This document shows, piece after piece, positions 12,054 through 22,435 of a stretch of 64,000 nucleotides of DNA (positions within the stretch are counted from its first letter, which is position 1; every line of letters starts with the position of its first letter). The notes beneath the pieces are model-generated. The model made no database searches. It was not told where the DNA came from and was given only the letters and a program-made list of their open reading frames with translations. Location: positions 102,829,226 to 102,893,225 of the forward strand of contig NC_034409.1 in the NCBI RefSeq assembly GCF_002078875.1. Reading direction: 5' to 3'. A program made the position numbers and the translations under genes. Origin of the DNA: Numida meleagris (taxonomy: Eukaryota > Chordata > Aves > Galliformes > Numididae).

Positions 12054-13118
12054 GCTAATTCTACAATAACAAGAGTTTTGTTTTCTTCTGCAGGAAATAA
12101 ATGGTGTTTATTCTATCTATTAATTTGATGAAAAAGCACTTTGTTCAAATTATGCTAAAATTATTAGCCTTGTGTGAGTCATAAGGATTAGCAGTCATGG
12201 GGAACAACAATATGGTTTTAAGAAACATAGAATGGAGACAGTTGAAGTTCACAAGAGGTTTTCTTCATTTCAAAAAGATGTGCTGCTTACTTCAATATAG
12301 CCAAGCCATATGGGCTAGCCAAAAGCAAAATCTGATTCAAAGCTATTTGAGGTGAGTTTGCTTTACTTTGAGATGGTCTTGCCAAGATTAGCCTTATCCT
12401 CCTACCACTCTTGTTAACATTAGAAGGTTTGTTTAAAGATAAAACAGAAGGACTGCGTTCATCATCCTTCTTGATGCCATTTGCAAGTATTAGCTTTTGT
12501 CTACAAAAAAAGATTCCCCTGTTTGTATCTTGCCACTGAAGCCATCCTGATATGGGAGCATATTCAAACATAAACCCTCCTCTCTGCAGCATTCCTACTC
12601 CACCTCTGGTCTTTGTGTTCGGGATAGGATGCAAAACCTTTTTGCAGTGCTCCCTACAGCCAAGCACTTTCATATCTAAAGGTGTAATTCTTCTCCTACT
12701 TTACAGCTAAGTAACTAATGGATAGGTAAAACAGCGAAGATTTGTGGGGGGGGATGTACGGTTGTATGGGCTTTGTTGGATCAACCAATCATACCAAAGG
12801 TCAAACTGCCAATTAGACATTTGCTCTGTGAAATTCATGATCACTAATGTTCAATTAGGCTATTTAAGAGAAAATGTGCCTTGTGTCATTAACACCTGAC
12901 AGGCCTCATAGCAAGTTACTCTGCCTGGACAGGTTCCTCCCCGAATTCCATCCCAGATGAAGGGATGTGGCCATCACTCCTTATTAGTATTATTTGATGC
13001 TCTCTGCCAATTCATAGGGAAGAAGTTGTACATACAGAGCTATCCCATGCATTGCATGGCTGACTCCAGCTGAGGTTAACCTCAGACTGTATGTTTGAAG
13101 TGGCTGAGATCCACATGA
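12054..13118. other. Intergenic, with a 128-codon ORF of unknown nature
   Basis: Apart from a minus-strand ORF at 12287-12673 (listed separately), this segment shows no repeat or gene signal. Confidence 0.4.
12287..12673 (-). CDS. Hypothetical 128-aa ORF, not recognised
   Basis: The ORF starts at an ATG and an in-frame TAA lies ten codons upstream. The translation is rich in K, R and S (for example KKDDERSPSVLSLNKPSNV and SGRRIRLILARPSQSKA) with no transmembrane segment or family motif I know. Composition looks more protein-like than most chance frames here. There is no CpG promoter or clear polyadenylation signal, and a CR1 copy begins about 230 bases downstream. It could be a retrocopy remnant, a terminal exon or chance. 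I do not assign a function. Confidence 0.2.
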   Translation of the reverse strand: MKVLGCREHCKKVLHPIPNTKTRGGVGMLQRGGFMFEYAPISGWLQWQDTNRGIFFCRQKLILANGIKKDDERSPSVLSLNKPSNVNKSGRRIRLILARPSQSKANSPQIALNQILLLASPYGLAILK

Positions 13119-13172
13119 ATGAAAACGAACAATAGGAGCTTCTATTCAATCAAAATGGATGAACGGGATCAG
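13119..13172 (+). CDS. Candidate first coding exon, unknown gene
   Basis: An ATG at 13119 directly follows an in-frame TGA. It opens 18 codons (MKTNNRSFYSIKMDERDQ) that end exactly at a strong donor, cag|gtaagt, in phase 0. The next plausible acceptor, ctgtgctttccaagcag at 13896, leads into an open in-phase exon. The translation is hydrophilic and acidic towards its end. I cannot name the gene and there is no independent proof of expression. Confidence 0.25.
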
Positions 13173-13896
13173 GTAAGTTCTCCCAAACTCTCTGCTGAGC
13201 ACTTCAGCTCACACAGCAGCACTAAATGCACTGCTCTTCACTCTCACCTGCTTTATGGGGCTTCTAACTCTTTGCAGATGAATGTTGTTTATTTAGCTCA
13301 TTGATTAAACCAGATGCTGCAACTAACATGAACCTCACATTTTGCAGAAAGACAGATATGAAACTTGAAATGTGGTGACCTTTCCCCTGCTACACTTTCA
13401 AGAGGATATAACTGCTCTTTGTGAAGAGAGGCAGTTTGTGTTACACAAAGCTGAGCAGCCACAAGACCTGGAGTCGTGGTGAGGAAATTGAAGGGGTTTC
13501 TGCTAAAAGGAAATTTCTGAAGTTTGTGTGGCTGTTTCACTTGTTTAGCAGAAAATTACTGATTTCATTTAGCGTGAAAGGAAAAGTGGCCTCAGAAAAT
13601 ACAGTCACTAAACCAGCTTGATTTACAAAAACCTTTAGACTAACATGCCACACCGATGAGTGACCTGGTGTGCTAGACAAAATGCTTTAAGCTTGAATGG
13701 AAGAGCACAGAGAACATCTTTTCCATTACTGCAGCACCACCTGTGTTGGTAACACAGTTTTCTGTGACTATTTGAGGTTACCTGCAAACTAATTTTCCAG
13801 GGAGTTCATTACTGGATCATCCCATGTGCATGCAAGAGCTAACGTCCCATTTCCTCATGGTGTAAAGCTAATTTCTTATCTGTGCTTTCCAAGCAG

Positions 13897-13989
13897 GGAA
13901 CGAGTGATTTGGGCCAGCCAACAGAGCAGCCTGATGATACACCTGGAAGCAGGTCTCAGCTCACCTCCCTGCTTGTTATTTTAAGTTAA
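13897..13989 (+). CDS. Candidate second exon of the same unknown gene
   Basis: After a polypyrimidine tract and cag, this exon reads in phase 0 with the exon ending at 13172: GTSDLGQPTEQPDDTPGS and so on. Two outcomes are possible. It may splice out at 13952 (agcag|gtctca, a weak donor). Or it may read on to a TAA at 13987-13989, giving a 48-residue protein with a short hydrophobic end (LTSLLVILS). The proline/acidic composition resembles a real N-terminal cytosolic tail, but this is inference. Confidence 0.22.
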   Translation, partial: GTSDLGQPTEQPDDTPGSRSQLTSLLVILS

Positions 13990-15569
13990 AATCAGATTTC
14001 TGCTGTTAGCCATACCTGTGGTGTTCATTTTTTTTAGTAGGAAGTGACATGGTTTCTGTCTATGAGGAAGTTGTTAACACATCTGTGCACCTGGAACAGT
14101 TATGACCAGTACAAAATTGCATTGATGCAGCTTTTAGCATAATAAAATGTCATTCACTCCCTTAGCTGGCAATTTTTTGGCAGACGGTGGGGCAACAAGA
14201 ACTGCACAGCTTTTTTCCTGGCCTGTCCACCTCACAGCTGCACCCACCCAGCCCACAGTATCACTGTCTGTGGATCAAGAACAGTGCACTGGCTGCACTG
14301 AAGTAAACTGCACAAGTTTTCCTTGATTTTATCAGAAGAAAGCAGAGCTCACTTGAGCTGCCTTTCCCCTCTGTTTAGAGCATGCTGGTCTTACAGAATC
14401 TCTCTGGCATCTGTAAGGAGGGTCTCATTTCCCAAACTTCCAATATCTTTGGAAAACTGATGAAAATCTCTGGAAGATGAAGGGGCAAAAGGATAGCATT
14501 ATTATCAGGCTGCTGAATCTGAACAACTGCTCTGGAGCCGTAAAACTGCCTAAGTACTTTGTGCCTGAATATCTGAAAGGGAGAGCTGGGCAGAATATAA
14601 ACCAAAGTGCCAAAGAACATATTGTCTTGTTATGTGTCATCCCCAAAAGAATGAGGAGCACAACCACTTGAGATGATCAGTTAGACGTTAGGACATCCAC
14701 CACAAAATCAAACAAGCACTGCACCTACAAGATTTCTCATGGAGGGATGGCTGATTCTCACTCCCTTTGCTGATGTTGCAGTAGCTCCAGCTCCTTCATG
14801 TCCCCTGTAACAAATATACGAGATGAACACTGTCATGTGCTGCAGCTCTTCTGAAGCTCTGAGTCCAGAATGTATAAGGATTTAATTCTGCCCACTTTCC
14901 CTCAGTAGGACAATATATTCTGCTTCCCCACCACAATGCTGGATTTCACAAAGCTTATAGCCCTCAGTTGGACACTCTTGCTGTTTTGCCAGTCCTGGTT
15001 GAAATGTCCATCAAAAAAGTTGCTACAATCAGAGACAACGGGCAGACAGGCAAGCCCATCTCCATCAGAAAAAAATTACACCCATGTTCTGACACATTTC
15101 ATGTGAAACATGTTCAAATGGCAGCTTGTAGAGGCTCACAGCTGTGTGATGGGGCAGTGCCGGTGGCTGTCCTGTGCACTGGTCCCACGTCTGGTGAATT
15201 GGCTCCCCATAAAGCAACTACCCTTTGCTGGTTACACTTGCAGAGAGAGGCACTGGGACTTGGCAGACAAACACTGAGCAGCCTGGAAGGAAATTGCCTT
15301 CTTGTTCCTTCCTGATAGGAAGCTAATCTCAGGGAGCACATTACTGAAAGCTACACATACAGCATGTGCTCCCTTCTGCTAAGAAAACATTCAAAGGAGG
15401 ACATCTTTCCTGCAGAAATTGGAGAAATTCCAGCAGTTTGACAAAACATGACAGCTGTGTTACAAACAGCTCCCAGAGGAAAGGATAACTCATAGTGATC
15501 TGCTTGCTGACTGACACATGGCAGTGAGCATTATTCCTTGGGCTCCTGTGCTTTAGCATAATCCATTGA
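13990..15569. other. Intergenic, no supported gene
   Basis: No repeat family seen. The plus-strand open frame at 14968-15315 (115 codons) has no recognisable motif. Further exons of the candidate gene at 13.1-13.9 kb were looked for by eye here and not found. Confidence 0.35.
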
Positions 15570-15621
15570 ACCCTAGAATCCGAGAATCATCTAGGCTGGA
15601 AAAGACCTTCAGCATCGTCAA
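15570..15621 (-). repeat. CR1 3' end remnant
   Basis: tagaatccgagaatcatc followed by aggctggaaaagacctt matches the inverted terminal 50 bases of CR1, with decay. Confidence 0.65.
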
Positions 15622-17718
15622 GAGATTTGTTACAACACAAAGCAGAGAGACAGCAACAACTATTTTGCTGTGACATGCCAATTTATCTGTAATACATCTA
15701 ACTGAAACAGTATTTGTCCTTAATTCTTTGTTTTTCTCCAGGAAGGAAGGGAGTCACAGCTGTGCTGAAAAGCAGCGTGGGTAAAATGATTGAATTCGTC
15801 AGCATTCTCTATGTTCATTTCAGCAAAAGCTTCCATTTGATCCTCCTTCCCCTGCTATGACTGGTGATATTTTCATTAGTTTTGATGGAGGCATGGAGAG
15901 TGCTTCTTAGCAGACATCTCAAACAGAACTGACTGATGTTATCAGAATGAGAAACGTTCAGGCGCACAAGCACATGAACAAATAGAGACAAGATTTCTCT
16001 TCTCCCCATTTAGTCCCTCCATTAACTTCAATTTTTTCAAGTCCAAACCTAAGTATAAGTGTCTGAAAGGCACATAACTGCTTAGAAGCAGTCCTCTCAG
16101 CCCTGCCACCAGGAGTACTTCTCCATCACCATTTTCTGTCAATCAGTTCTCACCAGAAGAGAGCACCAGTGATGGGGATGAGGAACAAGACTGGGTTCCC
16201 TCTTCCCTGTTTACCTGGAGGCTCCAGCTAACCCTCTAGAGAAAATAATCCAAACAGCAGTCCAAGAAGAAATCAGATTTCCACTCAATTCTTGAAACTT
16301 CCTGCGAGCAGCAAAGATTCTCACTGGCTATAACAGAATCAGGCTCTTGGCTGGCTGCTGTGAGCAAGCACAGTTCCTTTATGGACAGGCTGATTCCCCT
16401 GCAGCTGTGACTGCCAAGGATGGAGGTGCACTACAGAGACAGGGAGTGAGATTCGCACTTATTGAAAGCCATATTGTTAATGCAAATAAAGGCAGATGGC
16501 ATCTCCACTGGGGGGAACACAAACCTCAGAAGAGCTTCTGAACATCCTGAGAGTTTTAATGACCTGTTCAATGCTTTAGCGATTTTGCCCTTCACTCACA
16601 TTTCAATAGCTTTAAATATGCAGGAAGGATGTTATCTATAAGGGTCAGGATTTCTCAGGTCTTACTAACTAATAACTTAAATTGCCTTTCTTTTTTTCTC
16701 TAGTGAGTATGACTTTTGCAAGACAGAAATTACAGAGGAGGACAGTGGACTTCACCAAAATCCAGGCAGGGACTGAAGCACTTAGGTGTTTGTTTCTGCT
16801 CATAACATCATAGATTCATAAAGAAAGTCAGCGGTGTTCAACAAGTCCACACTCTGGGTCTGATATGGTAAGCAAGGGCAGTGGCCAGTCCCGCATCTAT
16901 CTGCTTGTTTCACCTCTGCATTCCCCTTCTCCTCCGCTCAGATCCTCTCTTGCCAAGCAGTGGGTCACCCAGGTGGTAGTGATCCAGTGGCGAACCTGAT
17001 ATGAGAGCAGACCTGCTCTAAAACTAACCCCCGAAAGCCTGGCCAGCTTTCTGCTTTCCTGCTCACTTCTTGGATGCGTAAAATTCTGGCCCAGCACAAG
17101 GAGGGAAGAAGGGAACAGGGCAGCAGTCTTTCTGTCGTAGTGCTGCCATGTGCTGTATTCAGTGACTGATGGAACTGCCCTCTTGGTACAATGTGTAGTG
17201 TTTAGAAGGTTAAAGAAATGGGATTTTACTATTTAAAACACTTCTCAAATTGGTATCCATTATAACTTTTCTATAACAAGAAAGGCTAAATATTTATCTT
17301 TTCATAACTTCTGAACACCATTGTCTGATTTTTAAGGAATGACCTCTCCAAGGTGCGTGATTTCTCAGAAACTTGGTAAATGTCAGCTCAGGAATTAAGT
17401 TGGGTTATTATTGCCTGACAATGTAAAGTGATACTGTGTGAGCAGTCATCCTACTAAGAAGGTGACATTCTCTGCCTGAGTTTTCAATAATTAAAATGCT
17501 GTTATTTAATTAATCTCTCCTAATTTTCCCTCAGAAGACATCATTAGGAAGAACATTCTCAGTGCATGCAGCATGCAAACGTCATCCAGTCTGTTACTCA
17601 CTATGGCTAAGAATCCAGAGTTTGACTGCTACAGCAAATCATTAAACTGATGTTAGAACCATTATTTCTACTGCCTTTTGAGAGGCAAAATACAAATTCA
17701 GTCTGAAATTTCACCATT
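15622..17718. other. Intergenic, nothing recognised
   Basis: Unique sequence. The short tract atcatagattcataaagaaag near 16807 may be a very old CR1 tail, but it is too short to call. Confidence 0.4.
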
Positions 17719-17895
17719 CAATGAATGAATGAATGAATGAATGAATGAATGAAAGGACATGACAACTGAACAGGTTTATTATTCAAGCATTTTGTTTCCA
17801 GAACTGTTAAATGAATGAATGAACAAATGAATGGATGAAAGGACATGACAGCTGAAGAGGTTTGTTATTCAAACATCTTATTTCCAGAGCTATCT
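17719..17895. repeat. 86-bp tandem duplication with (ATGA)n cores
   Basis: Two diverged copies, each with an atga/atgaatgg microsatellite followed by gaaaggacatgaca, ctgaa-aggttt-ttattcaa and tttccagagct-like words. The word gaaaggacatgaca starts at 17751 and 17837, an 86-base period. The first copy carries the longer, purer (ATGA)n run (17721-17752). Confidence 0.9.
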
Positions 17896-17993
17896 GTTTA
17901 TGAACTATCAGCTTATAAACCTGTACCTGGGTACAGCTGTCCCAACTTGTCTACAGTGGGTCCCATGCTATGGTGCCAGCTCCTCACCTGTAT

Positions 17994-18056
17994 CTGCCCT
18001 ATAGGAGCTGCAGGAGCATGTCAGTCAGTGCAGGGCTGCCCTATAGGAGCTGCAGG
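17994..18056. repeat. 42-bp tandem repeat, two copies
   Basis: The word gccctataggagctgcagg occurs at 17996 and 18038, with the intervening bases completing a 42-base unit. It borders the GC-rich hairpin block that follows. Confidence 0.85.
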
Positions 18057-18330
18057 TGCATGTTGGGCAGCACGGTGCTGCCCAGGGCCGCCTGTCAGGT
18101 GGTGGCAGCACGGCTGCTGCCAGCACGGCCATGGCAAAGCATTGGCTGAGGCACAGCAGGGCGGCCCGAGGAGCCAGCAGCTCTGGTGCCCATGGGTGCC
18201 AGGGAAGCTCCTGCTGTGCTGGGCCAGGTGTAAAAACGGGTGCCATGAAGGGCAGAGCGTTGCGAGGTGAAGGAGCAGAAGCAGCAGTCACGTTGCAGTG
18301 GGATGAATCCATTCACATGAAGGTGAGGAA
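18057..18330. other. GC-rich block with strong hairpins
   Basis: GC-rich island in an AT-rich setting. 18065-18083 is a 19-base palindrome (gggcagcac, g, gtgctgccc). 18104-18121 forms a 7-bp stem (ggcagca/tgctgcc). Long overlapping frames on both strands (plus 18056-18604, minus 18095-18583) follow from the low stop frequency of GC-rich DNA and have no recognisable content. Confidence 0.6.
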
Positions 18331-18539
18331 TGAAGCCTTTCATGCTCTCACAAACTCTGAAAGGCCCTTTCCTTCCCAGTGCTTCCACCTGAAACAGTTC
18401 TTCATCAGTTACAGCGCAGTTCCCACCGTGACACCACCAAGTGCTCTCAAACCGGTCACTTCCAACCAGTGCCCAGAGTTTCTCTGGAAAGCTGAGGGCT
18501 GCAAAGATACTGGCGGTGCCAGCGCTCTCTTGAGGGTAG

Positions 18540-18800
18540 AGAGGCCTTACAGACAGAGCAGGACAAATGGGAGGACTGGGCAATCACCGACTGCATGGAG
18601 TTGAAGAGGAGCAAGTGTCAGAGTCTGCCCCTGGGATGGGACAACACTGGGTCTATGTACAGACTGGGGGATGAGGGGCTGCAGAGCCTCATCGAGAGGG
18701 ATCTGGGGGTTCTGGTTGGAGGTAAATTGAGTTTGAGCCAGCAGTGTGCCCTGGCAGCCAAACAGGCCAGCTGTACCCTGGGGATGAGCTCACACCCACC
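18540..18800 (+). repeat. CR1 LINE internal fragment (ORF2 part)
   Basis: Plus-strand translation gives the CR1 signature YRLGDEGLQSLIERDLGVL and LSLSQQCALAAKQAS, equivalent to the RT-thumb region that reads YRLGAEW and [12 protein letters not shown] in the copy at 11 kb. Both ends are truncated and no 3' tail is present. The element differs in sequence from the other copies, so it may be another CR1 subfamily. Confidence 0.8.
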
Positions 18801-21749
18801 ACTACAGGACTCTGACATCACTGGCATTCGGAGAGGGAGAAGGGCTTCTATGAACTTTTCTAGAAGCTACAAGTCCTGCTTGCAGTTACTCTGCAGGGGG
18901 CTTCCGTGAACACATGAATCTCTTTCTGTTGAGGTCTTCTCTAGGTAAAGCTCACATGTTGTGTGTCAGGTGGTAAAGGACATGTACCTTTGAAGAATGG
19001 AAACTCCTAGGAGGTGTTTGCTTGCTTTGGGGTAGTAAGCACCAGGCCCAGACTCTGGAGCATAGGATCTCTAATCAATAGTGATGTGGCTGCATTACAT
19101 GTCCGTGAGGGGTAGGCATGGGGTAGGAAGAGCAGCAAGTGCTCTTGCTGTGAGTGCTGGTAGTCTTATGCTGGCCATGCATTCCAATGCTCTTCTGGCT
19201 GAGCAACTAACATTAAGTCAGGAGCTTCAACATGGTGGTGAGGACCCTCTGTTACCAAATAACCTAGAAGTTTTTAAATTCAAGATATCTAATAAAGACA
19301 ATTGAGAATTTTAACCTGACTGGACAATGATGTGCTGGGAAAAAGTGTCTTGAAAGGAATCTGGTCCAATCATCTTCCCCAGTATTATTTGGAATGGCTC
19401 ATTTCTGCAGAATAAAAAGCCTTTCGGTCTAACTAACACTGCAGTTAAATGACACATCCAAATAAGGAAAGAAGGTTGCAAAGCTATACTCTGAGCCCAG
19501 GCTCTCCAGCTGCAGAACCCAGCTTTCACCATGTCTAAAGGGCTGAATTGTTCGAGGAAGCTAATGAGGCACCGGGATACGTAAAATAAGCAGCCTAAAA
19601 TTTAACAGCAGCATTATGAATGGAAGTCTGCAGACTTTCATGGCTAAGCCAACCCAGTGATCCATATTTGTTGGGGCTGGGGAGGAGGTGCTTTAAGAAA
19701 CGATCTTTTCTGATAGTGGCAATCACGAAGAGCGGATTTAGTTGCAAACTGCTTCCAAGCATTGTTAATTCCTGCTCACATATGAAGCTTTGTAAGCACT
19801 TTCCTCATCAGCCACTTTCAGAAAAGCCCCGCTAGTCCAATATAATGCAGATCTTTGCTTATGCGAATCTTAAAGAGCAGCTATTAAGAACTAGAAGTAG
19901 TTTCAGAAATCCACGGTTTTTCAGAGATTCGACTTAAATCCAGTGTTCTTCTCTGGATGCACTTCACAGCTGGAAAAAAAAAAAAAAAGAAAACAGTGGA
20001 GAACTTGGTGGCTTGAAAAAAAAGGAGAAAAATCTGCAATGTGAACAATGAAGAGTCTATTGTTACTCATGCAGGAATCACTGTGTGAAATCACTATGTC
20101 CCAGGGTATTTTTAAACAAGTGTCCAGCGGGACGCTGTTGTGGTTCTTTTAGGAGCTAAGTATTCAGCTATGTGCTTGAGATTTGCCAGCAGTGCTAATT
20201 AGCCAGCGGTTAATGGTGTGCAGTTTGTCATTGAAAACATCATGTGAGAGCTCATTTTATGGAGCATCACAGTGCCACCGAAAACGGGATTATGGTCTAC
20301 CTGTGAAATCCTGAAATAGGCAAGTTTTCATGCTTTCTATCCCACCTTATTTTGCTTTGTAAATAAGCTACATTGTTTTAGCTTCTGTCAGATCATGGAA
20401 ATGTGCTTCTTAATATGGATTGAATGAATGCTTGCTGCATTTTCTTGTTTCTATAATAACATCTCACGTGTCAGAAGTGAAAGAGATGCAAGCCAATTTA
20501 AAGACTAGAAAAACCTGTCCCATTCAGGTTTTTGGTTTTGTTTTGTATTTCCATAGAAAGCATTATAGGAATAATGACATGTCCTCCCCTGGGAGGTAAC
20601 AGATAAAGAGTCCTGCAGAATCCCTTATCCATCAGTAATAATCATTTTGAGTCTAAACAATATTTATTCAACAAACCTACACCTCCCACAAAAGAACAGG
20701 GCAACTAGGAATCTCCAGCCAGGCTTCAGATTCAATTAAATAAATAAAGGCAAAAATAAATAATTTTTTTTTTAAAAAAAAAGGCAGTGTTGTGTAGTGA
20801 AAAATCCGTATTCCGAGTGAGCGGGACAGTTTGGAGAGAGGAAAATCTGGATCTCTACTGCTCAACGGCAGCGGAATTCTTATGGAGATGTGCCCTCTCC
20901 TGGCCTCGCTGGGAAAGCATGGAGGGATGGTGTGCGCGGAGGGGCACAGGCACTACAGACTGGTTCGGAAGCCTACACTGCCCTTCTGAAACGTTAGCAA
21001 GCAAATAAATGAAATGTGTCTCATCCTAGACATCTCATAGCAACTGGGCATTCGGGTCAAGATTTAAATAAATAAGGCAGCTGCCCAAAGGTTAACTCCC
21101 AGGTGGCCATTTAAGCACTGATTTTTCGTAAGTGATGAAACACCTGAGCCTAAAGCAGGCTTAAATCCTTAGATTTCACTTGGATGGTTGCCAGCGCCTT
21201 GAAAGTCGCACCTTGGGTTTTGGTGCCTGGAAATGGTAATATGAACCCAGCTTCCAGTCCCTGTTTTGTTGTTATTGCTGCTCTTGTTTGTTTGTGGCTC
21301 TAAACTGGGGCCCTGGGAGGAAAGCGTTACCCAAATGGGGCCAGGGAAGGCTGCCCAGACAAGCTCTGCCAGACTGCATGGATCCTGGCTGCATGCCCTG
21401 CACCTCACTGGGACTTTGGCACAGCGCTGCAGCCCAGGGACCCCACAGAAACCCACAGGCAGTTGCCAGCAGTGCCTATCTTACAGATTTCCAGTTATGG
21501 AGCATATTTTATTTGAGTACATTCATGTATAGGAGCTGGCTTATTGGTTGTTAAAAACCACACACTTCATTTCAAATACAATTTTTGTGTAGCTTGCAGT
21601 CTGCGTCACTAGTTCATTCCTTTGTGCTGCTAGAGCAAGCGTGCTTTACATTTACAGATCCCAGTTATTTGGGGATGAGCCAACAGGCAACACTTACACT
21701 TCTGGTCCCAGGACAAGCTGAACAATTTGAATGGTTAAAATATCTAAGG
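18801..21749. other. Intergenic, one CpG-dense patch
   Basis: Unique sequence with oligo(A) runs at 19974 and 20766. A patch at 20800-20990 has many CpGs in an otherwise CpG-poor region (see findings). No gene is assigned. Confidence 0.4.
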
Positions 21750-21885
21750 GATGGAGCCCTGGGCAGCCTGGTCTAGTACCAGATGTGGAGGTTGGTGGCC
21801 CTGCCTGTGGCAGGGGCATTGGAGCTCAATGATCCTTGCGGTCCCTTCCAACCCAAGCCATTCTATGATTTTATGGTTCTATGTT
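21750..21885 (+). repeat. CR1 LINE 3' fragment
   Basis: gagccctgggcagcctggtc, then tggtggccctgcctgtggcag, then gcggtcccttccaacccaag and ccattctatgattttatggt. This is the same subfamily arrangement as the copies at 0.2, 54.6 and 62.0 kb. Confidence 0.9.
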
Positions 21886-22063
21886 TTTCTAACCTTTTGA
21901 CATTCTCCTCTTCAGAATCACCATACCTCTCAAAACATGGGTATGATGGAAGAATGTGACCCAGGAGTCCTTCCTCAGTATTCCTGTCTTTAGACTATGG
22001 TCACTATTTCTGTAAAGTATGTGGGGGACTTTGATGCATCTGACTTCTTTACGTAGCCTTTAT

Positions 22064-22137
22064 ATAGTGTGGTAGGTATGTAGGTATGTATGGCCTGTGA
22101 GTATGTATATGTATGTGTGTATTTATTTATTTATTTT
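22064..22137. repeat. (GTAT)n / (TTTA)n compound microsatellite
   Basis: Degenerate gtatgta units run into a ttta tetramer run directly before a CR1 insertion, a common insertion context. Confidence 0.75.
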
Positions 22138-22154
22138 TACACTGTTATTTGCAT

Positions 22155-22435
22155 ATAGAATCATTAAGATGGAAAAATACCTCTAACCAGACACTGAGTC
22201 CAACCGTCAGCCCACCCCCACCAGGCCCACTGACCATGTCCCTCAGTGCCACATCCACACAGCTCTTGAACACCTCCAGGGACGGTGACTCCACCACCTC
22301 CCTGGGCAGCCTGTGCCACTGCCTCACTGCTCTTTCTGAGAAGAAATTCTTCCTAATATCCAACATGAACCTCCTCTGGTGCAACTTGAGGTCATTCCCT
22401 CTCATCCTATCACTGTTACTTGGGAAAGGAAAAAC
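22155..22435 (-). repeat. CR1 LINE 3' fragment
   Basis: Inverted CR1 beginning atagaatcattaagatgg. The minus-strand frame contains [20 protein letters not shown] and [17 protein letters not shown], the C-terminus of ORF2. It extends to the [17 protein letters not shown] segment. Confidence 0.92.

Noticed and set aside
16806..16870. Possible ancient CR1 tail
   Set aside because: Only a short atcatagattcat word matches, which is too little to call.
18056..18604. 182-codon plus and 162-codon minus overlapping ORFs
   Set aside because: Both follow from a GC-rich, stop-poor block. The plus frame starts at GTG, is low complexity and partly overlaps CR1 sequence.
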